DNA of 64,000 bases from Methylotenera versatilis 7 (lineage in GTDB: Bacteria; Pseudomonadota; Gammaproteobacteria; Burkholderiales; Methylophilaceae), in assembly GCF_000799165.1 (NCBI RefSeq), contig NZ_JUGF01000002.1, forward strand, positions 1,302,001 to 1,366,000, given 5' to 3'. Positions 42,300-52,643 of this stretch are shown here, piece after piece. The position numbers and the translations under genes are program-made. The notes beneath the pieces were generated by a model. That model had not been told where the DNA came from. It did not search any database and saw only the letters and a list, made by a program, of their open reading frames with translations. The stretch's first letter is position 1. Each line of letters opens with the position of its first letter.

Positions 42300-43193
42300 A
42301 TGAAAAATAGATGGTTGCTTAATTTAGTCATGCTGGCAGTAGTTGGCGGCTTGGTTGCTTTTTTATATCTTCGCCCGCAAGTTAAGATTGATGCGCCTAC
42401 AGAACATGCGGTTTCTCAGTTAAAGTTAGCGGATTTTAATGCCATTAAAGTCGAATTTCCTGCGCTTAAAGCGACGGCTTTTGAAAAAGTTGATGGATTC
42501 TGGCGTATGACCGCACCGTACAAAGCACGTGCGGATCAACTGTCGGTGCAGCGTATCTTGTCGATTATCGCCGCAACCAGTGTAGAGAAGTTTTCTGCCA
42601 ATGATTTGGCTAAATACGGCTTGAATAATCCGGAACTGAAAGTACAACTAACCAGCAGTAATGGCGTAGAAGAGTTCATCTTCGGCACGCATAACCCAGT
42701 AACAGACGAGCAATATTTGGCTTATAAAGATGCGGTTTATCTGATTCAGGCAGGATACTCTGAAGCAGCGAGCGTACAACCCATTGAGTTGGTTGATAAG
42801 TTGCCGCTTGGCCCCGAGGAGCTAAAACAAATCAGCGGCTTTAATTTTTCACATTTAGAGCAATGGGAAGAAATCGGGTTAAACGTAGATTTAGAGGCTG
42901 GTAATTGGACGGTGAATACACCTAAAGCTAAACCTACGCAAAACGAATTGAATGAGTGGCTGGACTTTAGTTGGAAACAAAGCCCAGCTAAATCCGTAGA
43001 GCTTTATGTACCAGATCGTAAAACGGTGTACCCATCTTTTGAATTAAAGCTTAAAGATGGCAAAAAAATACGATTTGATAAGATTCAAGAATCACCTGAA
43101 TTGTTATTGGCGCGCCCTGATGAAGGTATTTTGTATCACTTTAATAATGACGTCGGATTTACCATGTTGAATCCACCCATTAATCTAAAATAA
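42300..43193 (+). CDS. DUF4340 protein linked to the ABC cluster
   Basis: A 297-residue protein with one N-terminal membrane anchor (LLNLVMLAVVGGLVAFLYL, about 4-22) and repeated DUF4340 beta modules. FEKVDGFWRMTAPYKARAD is the first clear one. The rest faces the periplasm. DUF4340 proteins commonly follow GldG-type genes, as here, but their function is unknown. AGGT precedes the ATG. The C-terminal half repeats the module with LELKLKDGKKIRFDK-like spacing. Confidence 0.8.
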   Translation: MKNRWLLNLVMLAVVGGLVAFLYLRPQVKIDAPTEHAVSQLKLADFNAIKVEFPALKATAFEKVDGFWRMTAPYKARADQLSVQRILSIIAATSVEKFSANDLAKYGLNNPELKVQLTSSNGVEEFIFGTHNPVTDEQYLAYKDAVYLIQAGYSEAASVQPIELVDKLPLGPEELKQISGFNFSHLEQWEEIGLNVDLEAGNWTVNTPKAKPTQNELNEWLDFSWKQSPAKSVELYVPDRKTVYPSFELKLKDGKKIRFDKIQESPELLLARPDEGILYHFNNDVGFTMLNPPINLK

Positions 43194-43209
43194 CATCCGT
43201 ATTTAAACT

Positions 43210-44028
43210 ATGCCTGAATTACCAGAAGTAGAAATAACGCGGCGTGGTTTAACTCCACTGATTAATCAAACGGTTAGGCATGTTGTCATTCGCAATGGCA
43301 GTATGCGCTGGCCAATTCCGGCGCATTTGCCGCAAACCTTACATCAACAGAAATTACTTAACCTAACACGTCGTGCTAAATACATTTTAGCCGAGTTTGA
43401 GTGTGGCACTTTGCTGTTGCACTTAGGCATGTCTGGCCGTATTCGCCTATTAGAGCGTGATTATCCGCCTGAAAAGCATGACCATTTTGATATCGCTTTT
43501 AATGATGGAAGCGTGTTGCGATTGTGTGATCCGCGTCGGTTTGGTGCTGTGTTATGGGCTGGTGAAAATCCGCAAACGCATGTCTTGATTAGTACGCTTG
43601 GCCCGGAACCACTGGAGCCGAGTTTCAATGCACAATATTTATTTGCTCAAACACGCTCACGAAATACTGCAATTAAAGTCACCATTATGGATAGCCATTT
43701 GGTTGTGGGTGTTGGCAATATATATGCGTCAGAATCGTTATTCCGTGCCCGCATTCACCCAGAAACGCCAGCGAAAAAACTCACACTGCAACAATGTGAA
43801 ACACTGGTTTTAGAGGTTAAAGCCACACTAAACGATGCGCTAAATGCCGGCGGAAGTAGCTTGCGTGATTTCTTTGGCGCAGATGGTAATCCAGGCTATT
43901 TTCAGCAAGAATACTTTGTATATGGACGCACAAGCGAGCCATGCAAAGTGTGTACAAAACCGATTAAGAATATTCGACTAGGTCAACGCTCCACATTTTA
44001 TTGTGAGCAATGCCAAGCTGGAGGCTAG
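43210..44028 (+). CDS. mutM: Formamidopyrimidine-DNA glycosylase
   Basis: A 272-residue base-excision repair enzyme removing 8-oxoguanine. The mature N-terminus PELPEVE supplies the catalytic Pro2 and Glu3. LLHLGMSGRIR (about 71-81), the helix-two-turn-helix with GVGNIYASE (about 166-174) and the zinc finger CKVC...CEQC (about 246-269) are complete. It starts 17 bp after the DUF4340 stop codon and is followed at three bases by a glycosyltransferase gene. Confidence 0.96.
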   Translation: MPELPEVEITRRGLTPLINQTVRHVVIRNGSMRWPIPAHLPQTLHQQKLLNLTRRAKYILAEFECGTLLLHLGMSGRIRLLERDYPPEKHDHFDIAFNDGSVLRLCDPRRFGAVLWAGENPQTHVLISTLGPEPLEPSFNAQYLFAQTRSRNTAIKVTIMDSHLVVGVGNIYASESLFRARIHPETPAKKLTLQQCETLVLEVKATLNDALNAGGSSLRDFFGADGNPGYFQQEYFVYGRTSEPCKVCTKPIKNIRLGQRSTFYCEQCQAGG

Positions 44029-44031
44029 CTA

Positions 44032-45279
44032 ATGAGCCAGCCTAAGCTAACAATCCCTTACTTGCTGGTACTATTTTCTGTGCCGTATATGCGAAATGCT
44101 GAAAACCAGCTTTGCGTTTCACTGGCATGGGCGAAAGACCTGATTGAGCATGCTAATTACATTGAAAGACTCACTTTAGTTTCGTATTTGTCGGATGAAA
44201 TTCCACCACCAGATGCGGTGGTAATAGAAAATAATCCAGCACTCAAAAATGTACGTTTTGAATTGCTACCAAAGCCTAAAAACACATTGCATGCGCTACT
44301 GTTGTTACCCAAAACCATAAAAACTTTACTTAAAGAAATCGACCATACAGTTATCGTACACAGTGCAGTTGCTGGCTGGCCGATTCCAGAGGCATGGATT
44401 ATCTGCTCAATTTTAGTATTTAAAAAGCGCTTTCATTTTATTAATGTTGAATCAGCTTTTTGGCGTGTGCCAAAGGGCCAAGTGCTTGGTTTAAAGAAAA
44501 AGATAAAGTCTATTGTTTGGGAGTATCTGAATCGACTATGTATACAAAGCGCAGATTTAAGTACTTTCACACAAGAAGAATATAAAAAAACGCTGCTAAC
44601 ACATCATCAAAATAAAGGTTTCGTTATTCCTGCCACTTGGATAGATGCAGAAAACATTCTGCATGAGGCTGATTTAATTAAGCTCAATCAACACAAAAAA
44701 AACCAAATTACGGATCCAATAAAATTGGTATTTGCCGGACGTTTAGTGATTGAAAAAGGCATCTTGCTGCTGATTAACGCTGTTAGCGAATTGATAGATG
44801 CGGGGCATCGATTAGCCTTGGATATTTATGGTGATGGTAGCTTATTGCAAGAATGTCTAGATTTGATTGAGCAGAAACAGAAACAAGAATTCATACATAT
44901 GTGTGGCACAGTAAAATATGGGCCAGACTTTTTTAAGTTGCTACATGGGTATGATTTGATGGTGATTCCCAGTTTATCGGATGAGCAGCCTAGAAATGTA
45001 TTTGATGCATTTTCTCAGGCTTTGCCTGTACTTTGTGCGGACACTGCGGGTTTAATGCAGTGTGTAGAGAATCAGAAAACTGGTTATTTTTTCAAGATTG
45101 GTGATATAACCCATTTAAAAAGTCAGTTGATTGCAATTATGAGTGATAGGCAGACATTACTGAATATGGGGGTGCAATGCGTAGATTACGTTAACAATAT
45201 GACGCATACGCAAATGCATATGAAGCGTCTTAAATTGATTCAGCAAGCGTTAGATACATACACAAATAAAGCTAAGTAG
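44032..45279 (+). CDS. Glycosyltransferase family 4-like protein
   Basis: A 415-residue GT-B glycosyltransferase. The C-terminal Rossmann domain holds LVFAGRLVIEKGI (about 237-249), DIYGDGSLLQ (about 262-271) and a donor-site SLSDEQPRNVFDAFSQALPVL pattern. The N-terminal domain is divergent. Donor and acceptor are unknown; a cell-envelope or exopolysaccharide sugar is likely. It lies three bases after mutM and ends seven bases before the convergent symporter. Confidence 0.8.
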   Translation: MSQPKLTIPYLLVLFSVPYMRNAENQLCVSLAWAKDLIEHANYIERLTLVSYLSDEIPPPDAVVIENNPALKNVRFELLPKPKNTLHALLLLPKTIKTLLKEIDHTVIVHSAVAGWPIPEAWIICSILVFKKRFHFINVESAFWRVPKGQVLGLKKKIKSIVWEYLNRLCIQSADLSTFTQEEYKKTLLTHHQNKGFVIPATWIDAENILHEADLIKLNQHKKNQITDPIKLVFAGRLVIEKGILLLINAVSELIDAGHRLALDIYGDGSLLQECLDLIEQKQKQEFIHMCGTVKYGPDFFKLLHGYDLMVIPSLSDEQPRNVFDAFSQALPVLCADTAGLMQCVENQKTGYFFKIGDITHLKSQLIAIMSDRQTLLNMGVQCVDYVNNMTHTQMHMKRLKLIQQALDTYTNKAK

Positions 45280-45285
45280 TTTTGG

Positions 45286-46755
45286 CTAGTGCTGGTGCGG
45301 TCTTGCCGCATGCTCATGTAGATAACCAGATGGCTTGCTTGGCGTTTTCCCAAATTTTTGCGGTATTAATGAGCCAATCACCATGGCTGCCGCGCTGATT
45401 GCAAGGCCAATCAATTGCGGTGGAACTAGACTTTCTTCATCCACCAATACTTCAATCAGTATCCAGCTGCCAATGCCGCCGATGATGGCAGCCAATGCGC
45501 CTTGGCTGGTAGCACGCTTCCAAAATGCGCCACAAACAAGTGGAATAAATGCGCCTGCAAGTGTGATTTTGTAAGCGGATTCCACCATGCCAAAAATAGA
45601 GTTCTCCGAGTTAAGCGCATAAAGTAGTACACAAGCGGCAAAGCAGACCAAGCAAATGCGCATCACGCGCAAAAAGCCTTTATCGGTAAGGTGTGGCATA
45701 TAACCGCGTACGACATTCTCAGCAAAAGTGACTGAAGGGGCAAGCAGGGTGGCTGATGAGCAACTCATGATGGCAGATAGAACAGCGCCAAAAAAGATGG
45801 CTTGCGCAATGATTGGTGTATGTTGTAGCACTAAAGTAGGCAGTACGCGCTGTGAATCTTCTACGACTAGTTTACCAAACACGGCAGGGTCGATCAGCGT
45901 GGCAGAGTAGGCGATAAACATAGGTACAAAGGTAAAGCAAAAATAGACAGAAGCCCCTAAAATGGAACCCCATAATGCGATTTTGGCACTTTTGGCAGAA
46001 GTAATGCGTTGAAATACATCTTGCTGCGGAATACTGCCCAGCATCATGGTCATCCAGCCGCCCAGAAAGGTAATCCAGATCCAAATGTCTGCGCCTTTAG
46101 GAAAGAAATCCAGCTTGCCAGCAGCTCTTGCGTGTTCAATCACTGGTGCTACGCCACCAGTCATGCCAGACACAATATTGCCGATATACAGCAAGCCGCC
46201 AATGACAACAATCATTTGCACAAAATCTAATATGGCAACTGATAGCATACCGCCCAGCGTGGTGTAAGTTAACACAATGGCGGTACCTAAAATCATGCCA
46301 GCCTCTTCACTCACTGCGCCGTTGGTAATCATATTGAAAATCAAGCCGAGTGCCTTGATTTGTGCGGATACCCAGCCTAAATAGGAAATAACAATGGCAA
46401 TAGTAGTGAGTATTTCCACTGAGCGGTTGTAGCGCATCCTATAAAAATCACCGAGCGTGAGGATGTTCAATTTATAGAGTTGGGTAGAGAAGAAAATGCC
46501 GGCAATAACCAAACACATGCTGGCGCCGAATGGGTCTGCTGCTACGCCGTTTAAGCCCTCTTTTACAAATGTAGCGGAAACACCAAATACCGCTTCTGCG
46601 CCAAACCAGGTCGCAAAAACCGTTGCCATCACCACTGGCAGAGGCAAGTGGCGGCCTGCAATCGCATAATCTTTTGTGTTTTTAACGCGGGTGGCGGCGG
46701 TTAAGCCAATGCCAATAGAGACAAATAAATAGGCAGCAACAAACCAAGTCAGCAC
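45286..46755 (-). CDS. Sodium:solute symporter (SSS family)
   Basis: A 489-residue integral membrane transporter with about 13 membrane segments. WFGAEAVFGVSATFVKEG (about 51-68) and the SSS signature region around GGMLSVAILDFVQM (about 168-181) are visible. It should couple sodium entry to uptake of a small solute, which I cannot name. The tail is basic and His-rich (HEHAARPHQH). The preceding 187-bp gap is AT-rich with no clear regulatory site. Confidence 0.85.
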   Translation of the reverse strand: MLTWFVAAYLFVSIGIGLTAATRVKNTKDYAIAGRHLPLPVVMATVFATWFGAEAVFGVSATFVKEGLNGVAADPFGASMCLVIAGIFFSTQLYKLNILTLGDFYRMRYNRSVEILTTIAIVISYLGWVSAQIKALGLIFNMITNGAVSEEAGMILGTAIVLTYTTLGGMLSVAILDFVQMIVVIGGLLYIGNIVSGMTGGVAPVIEHARAAGKLDFFPKGADIWIWITFLGGWMTMMLGSIPQQDVFQRITSAKSAKIALWGSILGASVYFCFTFVPMFIAYSATLIDPAVFGKLVVEDSQRVLPTLVLQHTPIIAQAIFFGAVLSAIMSCSSATLLAPSVTFAENVVRGYMPHLTDKGFLRVMRICLVCFAACVLLYALNSENSIFGMVESAYKITLAGAFIPLVCGAFWKRATSQGALAAIIGGIGSWILIEVLVDEESLVPPQLIGLAISAAAMVIGSLIPQKFGKTPSKPSGYLHEHAARPHQH

Positions 46756-46942
46756 GGATATTCCTTTTAATAACTCTTCTACGTGATGTTAATTCTGAGA
46801 GCAAAAAATCGCGAAACGCCAACAAAACTGTACCTTTTCAGCTTGCTGATAATTCGATTTAACCGCATTTTACACTGATATTTTTTGATATTTTCGGATT
46901 TATTATTGCATTATTTAAGTTTTTTATTTTATTGAGATAAAG

Positions 46943-48514
46943 CTACTTAAATAAAATAATGGTCAAACTGACGGATTGTAGCAAGACCAGCACTACGATT
47001 GCGATAACCATCCACTTTTGCCAGCGCGCTTGGTTTTTTTGTATTTTAATCAAGATATTAATTGTTTTATGTGCTGGAATATTTTGTTCAGCAAGCGTTT
47101 GTTGCGTTAAAAATTGATGTACCAATCGCGGCATTTGCGGTGTGTTTTTCAAGATAAAAGGCAGCTCTTTTTTGAATGTATTGGCAATGCTGCGCCAGCC
47201 GACCTGTTCGCTCATCCAACGATTTAGGAATGGTTTTGCGGTTTGCCATAAATCAATATTAGGATCTAGATCACGACCAAGCCCTTCAATATTCAATAGC
47301 GTTTTTTGTAGCATGACCAGTTGCGGCTGAATCACCACGCCAAAACGGCGAGACATCTGGAAGAGGCTTAATAGTGTGCGACCAAAGGAAATGTCTTTAA
47401 GCGGTTTGTCAAAAATCGGCTCGCAAATCGCGCGCACTGCGGTTTCCAGCTCCTCAATATTGGTGTCTTGTGGCACCCAGCCAGATTCAATATGCGCGAC
47501 TGCGACATCGCGGTAATCACGATTAAAAAAAGCCAGGAAGTTACGTGCCAGATAATATTTATCGATATCACTTAGGCTGCCCATGATGCCAAAATCGAGC
47601 GCAATATATTTACCTTTATCAAGCCCATCATTGGCGACTTGTATATTGCCTGGATGCATGTCTGCATGAAAAAAACCATCACGGAACACTTGTGTGAAAA
47701 ATATCTCAACGCCGTCATGCGCGAGTTTTGTAATATCAATGCCGTTGGCGCGCAACACATCGATTTGACTGATTGGTATGCCGTGCATACGCTGCATTGT
47801 CATCACTTCTTTGCGGCAATAATCCCAATACACATCGGGGATTAGCAAGCGCGCGCGTACTTCGTCTTTTTTGGCAAAATTACGCGCCAATTGGCTGCAG
47901 TTGGCTGCTTCTAAAGTTAAATCCAGTTCGTGCTTGGTGTGGCGCGCAAATTCATCCACTACTTCTAAAGGTTTTAAACGTTTACCTTCGCTAGAAACAG
48001 TTTGCAGTAGCCGTGCCAATGATTTTAATAGCAACAAATCCTGACTAATGACTTTGGCAATACCAGGACGTAATACTTTCACCGCTACTTCTTGCCCATC
48101 GATTAAATGCGCAAAATGCACTTGCGCCACCGACGCGCTGGCAATGGCAACTGGCTCAAATTGGCTATAGATTTGGTTTAATGGCAGGCAAAATGCAGTT
48201 TCGATACTTTTTTGTACTTCTGCAAACTCAAAAGGCGGCACTTGATCTTGTAATTTGGCTAGCTCGTCTGCCACATCTGATGGCAGTAAATCGCGGCGGG
48301 TTGAAAGCATTTGTCCAAATTTAACAAAAAGTGGGCCTAACTTTTCCAGTGCCAAACGTAATCTTACGCCTCTTGGTAGCGTGGTGCTGCGCCAAAAGAA
48401 CACACATTTAATCAGCGTATGTAACGGTTTAAATGTGACATGCTCACTGATAAATTCATCCAGCCCAAACTTTAATAGGGTGAAAATGATGACAAATAAC
48501 CGAAAGTAATGCAT
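46943..48514 (-). CDS. ubiB: UbiB, ABC1/ADCK-type ubiquinone biosynthesis protein
   Basis: A 523-residue atypical kinase-like ATPase needed for ubiquinone. KFGQ in PLFVKFGQMLSTRRDLLP (near 67-84), the Ala-rich loop ASASVAQVHFA (about 127-137), HADMHPGNI catalytic segment (about 284-292) and DFGIMG (about 308-313) are all present. The C-terminus has two membrane helices, ending LVLLQSVSLTIILFK. It is last in the DUF971-ubiE-ubiJ-ubiB run. Confidence 0.95.
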   Translation of the reverse strand: MHYFRLFVIIFTLLKFGLDEFISEHVTFKPLHTLIKCVFFWRSTTLPRGVRLRLALEKLGPLFVKFGQMLSTRRDLLPSDVADELAKLQDQVPPFEFAEVQKSIETAFCLPLNQIYSQFEPVAIASASVAQVHFAHLIDGQEVAVKVLRPGIAKVISQDLLLLKSLARLLQTVSSEGKRLKPLEVVDEFARHTKHELDLTLEAANCSQLARNFAKKDEVRARLLIPDVYWDYCRKEVMTMQRMHGIPISQIDVLRANGIDITKLAHDGVEIFFTQVFRDGFFHADMHPGNIQVANDGLDKGKYIALDFGIMGSLSDIDKYYLARNFLAFFNRDYRDVAVAHIESGWVPQDTNIEELETAVRAICEPIFDKPLKDISFGRTLLSLFQMSRRFGVVIQPQLVMLQKTLLNIEGLGRDLDPNIDLWQTAKPFLNRWMSEQVGWRSIANTFKKELPFILKNTPQMPRLVHQFLTQQTLAEQNIPAHKTINILIKIQKNQARWQKWMVIAIVVLVLLQSVSLTIILFK

Positions 48515-48523
48515 TTAATCGGG

Positions 48524-49117
48524 TTAACTTTCTATTGAGTTGGATGTTTGCTGAGTTAGTTTTTGTAGTCTTTTTTCAAAGCGTGCGATATCACTTTTTA
48601 GGCTATCCACATCATGGTTAAACTGTTCAATATGACGTTTTTTTGCCAGCATAGGTTTTTCTTCTTGCCAGTATTCTGTCAACATTTCTGCTATATTCAC
48701 GGTTTGTTTTTTAGTTTCATGTAACATTTTTTGCGTTGTTTCGCCTAGCTTGCTGGCGGTAATGTCGCCCACCAAATGACTTAAATCTTCTTCAATATCC
48801 CAGCGCATTTGTCGTAAAGTTTTACTGAGTTCTGTCGCCAAATGTGCATCGCCATCAATTTGAATCTGCATTTTGGCAGCCTCATCTTTAGTTAGTAAAC
48901 GCAATGCCAAACTGGGTGGAATATGAATAAACGCGTCTGGCTCCGCTGCTTCGCCTGCAAGACTCAAACTGCCATCTTCCAAAATAGCGAGATTTGCTTT
49001 GATTAAGGTAAAGTCAAACTGCACGACTTTGCCCGCAAAGGCGACCAAATAAGCACGTGACCAATTGTTTTGATTGGTGATATGTTGCAGAAAACGTGTG
49101 ACTAAAGGTTTTAGCAT
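48524..49117 (-). CDS. ubiJ: UbiJ, SCP2-domain ubiquinone biosynthesis accessory factor
   Basis: A 197-residue protein with an N-terminal SCP2 lipid-binding domain (about residues 8-115, including PDAFIHIPPSLALRLL) and a C-terminal coiled coil (DVDSLKSDIARFEKRLQKL). Together with UbiK it organises the Ubi complex that handles hydrophobic intermediates. The position between ubiE and ubiB is diagnostic; sequence identity alone would be weak. It is nine bases from ubiB. Confidence 0.88.
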   Translation of the reverse strand: MLKPLVTRFLQHITNQNNWSRAYLVAFAGKVVQFDFTLIKANLAILEDGSLSLAGEAAEPDAFIHIPPSLALRLLTKDEAAKMQIQIDGDAHLATELSKTLRQMRWDIEEDLSHLVGDITASKLGETTQKMLHETKKQTVNIAEMLTEYWQEEKPMLAKKRHIEQFNHDVDSLKSDIARFEKRLQKLTQQTSNSIES

Positions 49118-49175
49118 TGAGTTTGATTATTGAATTTAGATTTAAGCGACTTTAGAAGTGAATGAGTATCTGAAA

Positions 49176-49913
49176 TTAAGTTTTATAGCCTTTATGTAGA
49201 GCCACAACGCCTGCGTTCAGGTTGTGATAATCCACTTTGTCGAACCCTGCATCCTGCATCATTTGCTTCAAGGTTTCCTGGTCTGGATGCATGCGAATAC
49301 TTTCTGCCAAGTATTGATAACTTTCTGCATCTTTGGCGATTAGTTTGCCCATAAACGGCAATAATTTGAATGAATACACATCGTATAATTTTTGTAGTGG
49401 CTGCCAGATGGTCGAAAATTCCAGCACTAAAAGCCTGCCGCCGATTTTTAACACGCGTTGCATTTCTTTCAGTGCGATATCCTTATGCGTCATGTTGCGC
49501 AGGCCGAATGCCACAATCACGCAATCAAAAGTATTGTCCGGAAATGGTAATTGTTCCGCATTGCATTGCATGGCTGGCACATTCAGCCCTGCGTCAATCA
49601 TGCGATCGCGTCCAACGGCAAGCATGGATGCGTTAATGTCGGTTAAAGTGACTGAACCTTCTTGCCCGACTTTTTTTGCGAATAGCTTAGATAGATCGCC
49701 ACTGCCACCAGCAATATCCAATACTTTATCACCCGCTTTTACACCGCTTACATCAACCGCAAAGCGTTTCCAAACGCGATGTAATCCAGCAGACATCACG
49801 TCATTCATGACATCATATTTGCTGGCGACAGAATGAAATACTTCGCCAACTTTTTGCTGTTTTTCTGGCTCGTTAATCGTTTTAAAGCCAAAATGTGTGG
49901 TTTTTTCCGTCAT
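49176..49913 (-). CDS. ubiE: Ubiquinone/menaquinone methyltransferase UbiE
   Basis: A 245-residue SAM methyltransferase for the C-methylation step of ubiquinone. [19 protein letters not shown] (about 33-51) and the SAM motif [15 protein letters not shown] (about 64-78) are classic UbiE. The C-terminal signature [16 protein letters not shown] is present. The length is normal. The DUF971 gene lies upstream by 23 bp and ubiJ downstream. Confidence 0.97.
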   Translation of the reverse strand: MTEKTTHFGFKTINEPEKQQKVGEVFHSVASKYDVMNDVMSAGLHRVWKRFAVDVSGVKAGDKVLDIAGGSGDLSKLFAKKVGQEGSVTLTDINASMLAVGRDRMIDAGLNVPAMQCNAEQLPFPDNTFDCVIVAFGLRNMTHKDIALKEMQRVLKIGGRLLVLEFSTIWQPLQKLYDVYSFKLLPFMGKLIAKDAESYQYLAESIRMHPDQETLKQMMQDAGFDKVDYHNLNAGVVALHKGYKT

Positions 49914-49936
49914 GTTTATCCTTACATTTTCTTGCG

Positions 49937-50326
49937 TTATTTTTGCGTTTCAACTGATTTTCTTTGATGCCCAGCCATTTCAAGCTTTGTGACATAGTCT
50001 TGCCACATTGCCTGATAGTTGTTTGCTAACTCGTACAAATAATCCCAAGAAAATAGGCCTGTATCATGGCCATCACTAAATACCAACTTGACTGCATAAT
50101 TACCGACAGGTTCGATAGCTGTTATATTCACATCTTCTTTGCCAATTTGCAGTGTTTCTTGCCCTGCGCCGTGGCCGCGTACTTCGGCTGACGGTGAATA
50201 TACCCGCAAAAACTCACATGACAGCATGCACTCCATATTGTTATCGAATTTAATCTCCAATAAACGCGACGCCTGATGCAGGCGAATATCGATAGGGCGT
50301 GGAGAATCTGGGTTTAAACTGCTCAT
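49937..50326 (-). CDS. DUF971 protein
   Basis: A 129-residue DUF971 (gamma-butyrobetaine hydroxylase N-terminal-like) domain. The start [19 protein letters not shown], then [19 protein letters not shown] and [18 protein letters not shown], cover the whole domain. An in-frame ATG at 50377 would add 17 hydrophobic residues not typical of the family, so 50326 is preferred. It neighbours ubiE in many proteobacteria; a link to ubiquinone or Fe-S metabolism is unproven. Confidence 0.85.
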   Translation of the reverse strand: MSSLNPDSPRPIDIRLHQASRLLEIKFDNNMECMLSCEFLRVYSPSAEVRGHGAGQETLQIGKEDVNITAIEPVGNYAVKLVFSDGHDTGLFSWDYLYELANNYQAMWQDYVTKLEMAGHQRKSVETQK

Positions 50327-50598
50327 TGGTGAAAGTGTAAAAGTATCAAACCAGAATGATAACAGAACATGCATCACCCCAATAGATTAGCGGTTTTAAC
50401 CACAAGTAATCCGGCTAATTAACCGCTTGTCGTTAAATATTAACCTTCCATCAGAAACTAAATCAATTAAACCTGATAATAGCGTTGATTAATTTAAATA
50501 TTATTCATCATGTGATACAGTACTTTGGAGCAGTAAAGTAGTTAAATTTAGGTGTACACAGAAGTGTAAATCCTAGAAACGTTTTGTTAGGAACAACA

Positions 50599-52557
50599 AT
50601 GGCAGAAAATAAATTAGCGCATCAATTTGCAGCATATTCCGAATGGCGAAAAGCACTAGTCGATAGCATTTGTGATTATCGTAGTTGGTTGAATGAGCAA
50701 GAGCTAAACGATGCGCAAATTGATCAGCGCATTAGCAATTTACTGGAACGTTTACGCGAAGATAAATTGAATGTTGCTTTTGTGGCTGAGTTTTCCCGCG
50801 GGAAATCAGAGTTAATTAACGCGATTTTCTTTGCTGATTATGGTCAACGTTTATTGCCGTCTAGCGCTGGTCGCACCACGATGTGTCCCACTGAGTTGTT
50901 GTATGACGCCGCGAAGCCCACATCTATTGCCATGCTGCCGATTGAAACGCGCTCGTCAGATGCGACTACCACCGAATACAAACGCTATCCAGATGAGTGG
51001 AAAGTAGTCGAATTTAATGTTGATAATAACGACAGTATGGTTGCTGCATTTAAAGAAGTCAGCAGCACTAAGCGCGTAACAGCTGAAGAGGCCGAAAAGT
51101 TTGGCTTGTATGATCCGAACAGCGCTGACGATGCCATGAGTTTAAACAAAGATGGCAGCATTGATATCCCTTGCTGGCGTTATGCCATGATTAATTTCCC
51201 GCATCCTTTGCTTGAGCAAGGACTGGTGATTTTAGATACCCCAGGTTTGAACGCGATAGGTACTGAGCCTGAGTTAACGCTTAATATGTTGCCAAATGCA
51301 CATGCGGTATTATTTATTTTAGCTGCTGATACGGGCGTTACTAAGTCAGAAATTGACGTATGGCGCCAATATATCAGCGGCACACGCTGGAAACAAAAAG
51401 GTCGCCTAGCTGTATTGAATAAAATCGACGGTTTGTGGGATGAGCTGAAGAACGAAAAAGAAATTGAAAAAGAGATTAACAAACAAATTAAAACCAGTGC
51501 TGAGTTATTGGGTTTAGAAAATAATCAAATTTTCCCGACATCGGCACAAAAAGGTTTGCTGGCTAAAATTAATGGTGATGAAACGCTATTAGTACAAAGT
51601 CGTTTGCCAGCGCTTGAAAAAGCATTGTCAGATGAATTAATCCCATCTAAAAAAGAAATCGTTCGCGATAACACCAAAAATGAGATTGAAGATTTAATCA
51701 CCAACTCAAACATGATTTTAGAATCACGTGTTGCTGGCGTGGTTGAGCAGTTGGATGAGTTACGCGGTTTGCGTGGCAAAAATGAAGACGTTGTTGAGCA
51801 CATGATGAATAAGGTCAAAGTAGATAAAGAAAACTTTGAAAAAGGTTTACAGCGCTTTCAGGCATTGCGTAGCGTGTTTTCTCAACAAACCAATAAATTA
51901 TTCACTTTGTTGGGTATGGAGGCACTGAAGGTGCAAGTGCACACGACGCGTGAAACTATGATTAAAGCCAGTTTCACCAAAACAATCCGTGAGGCGATGG
52001 ATAATTTCTTCTTGGATCTTAAAGGCCGTCTGGTTTCATCGGATGCACAGATTGATGAGATCAAGAAAATGATGGATGTGATGTACGACAAGTTCTCTAA
52101 AGAGCATGGATTACGTAAATCTGAGCCGCCAGCATTCTCAACTTTGCGCTATCAAAAAGAGTTGGCCAAGCTGGAGCGTGCATATAAAGAGCAATTTAAC
52201 ACCGCCTTTAATATGATTGCTAACGAGAAGATGACATTAACCACTAAATTCTTTGAAACTTTAGCGAGCCGCGTGATTCATGTGTATGAAGTGGCGAATC
52301 GTGATGTGGAAAACTGGTTAAAAGCGGTAATTGCGCCAATGGAATCTCAGGTGCGTGAGCATCAATTGCAATTGCGTCGGCGTTTGGAAAGCATCAAGCG
52401 CATCTATAAGGCGACGGATACACTTGAAGATCGCATTCTGGAATTGGAAAATATCGAGAAAAGTATTCGCGCACAAATGACAGATTTAAAAGTTTTACGT
52501 CAGCATATGGGTAATGCGCTGGCTTTTGAAAATGAGCCAGAAGCAAAAGTAGCTTAA
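50599..52557 (+). CDS. Dynamin-like large GTPase
   Basis: A 652-residue bacterial dynamin-family GTPase. G1 EFSRGKSE (about 63-70), G2 Thr in GRTTMCP (about 93-99), G3 LDTPGLN (about 213-219) and G4 LNKIDG (about 274-279) are intact. Long helical stalk-like regions follow (VRDNTKNEIEDLI onward). No transmembrane segment is visible; membrane contact may be through the helical tip. The ATG at 50599 has TTAGGA upstream. It stands alone and is convergent with rpoH, sharing a terminator. Confidence 0.85.
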   Translation: MAENKLAHQFAAYSEWRKALVDSICDYRSWLNEQELNDAQIDQRISNLLERLREDKLNVAFVAEFSRGKSELINAIFFADYGQRLLPSSAGRTTMCPTELLYDAAKPTSIAMLPIETRSSDATTTEYKRYPDEWKVVEFNVDNNDSMVAAFKEVSSTKRVTAEEAEKFGLYDPNSADDAMSLNKDGSIDIPCWRYAMINFPHPLLEQGLVILDTPGLNAIGTEPELTLNMLPNAHAVLFILAADTGVTKSEIDVWRQYISGTRWKQKGRLAVLNKIDGLWDELKNEKEIEKEINKQIKTSAELLGLENNQIFPTSAQKGLLAKINGDETLLVQSRLPALEKALSDELIPSKKEIVRDNTKNEIEDLITNSNMILESRVAGVVEQLDELRGLRGKNEDVVEHMMNKVKVDKENFEKGLQRFQALRSVFSQQTNKLFTLLGMEALKVQVHTTRETMIKASFTKTIREAMDNFFLDLKGRLVSSDAQIDEIKKMMDVMYDKFSKEHGLRKSEPPAFSTLRYQKELAKLERAYKEQFNTAFNMIANEKMTLTTKFFETLASRVIHVYEVANRDVENWLKAVIAPMESQVREHQLQLRRRLESIKRIYKATDTLEDRILELENIEKSIRAQMTDLKVLRQHMGNALAFENEPEAKVA

Positions 52558-52585
52558 TCATTTGTCTCAAGCAGAAAAGTAAATA

Positions 52586-52613
52586 AAAAAGCCGACATTT
52601 AGTCGGCTTTTTT
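52586..52613. terminator. Shared terminator of the dynamin-like gene and rpoH
   Basis: A stem AAAAAAGCCGAC / GTCGGCTTTTTT with an ATTTA loop, placed between convergent genes. The A and T runs make it effective in both directions. Confidence 0.88.
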
Positions 52614-52643
52614 ATTGCATGAGTTAAATCGAGTTAACTCAAT

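Noticed and set aside
49333-49836. 167-residue plus-strand frame
   Set aside because: Antisense to ubiE; no recognisable domain or ribosome-binding site.
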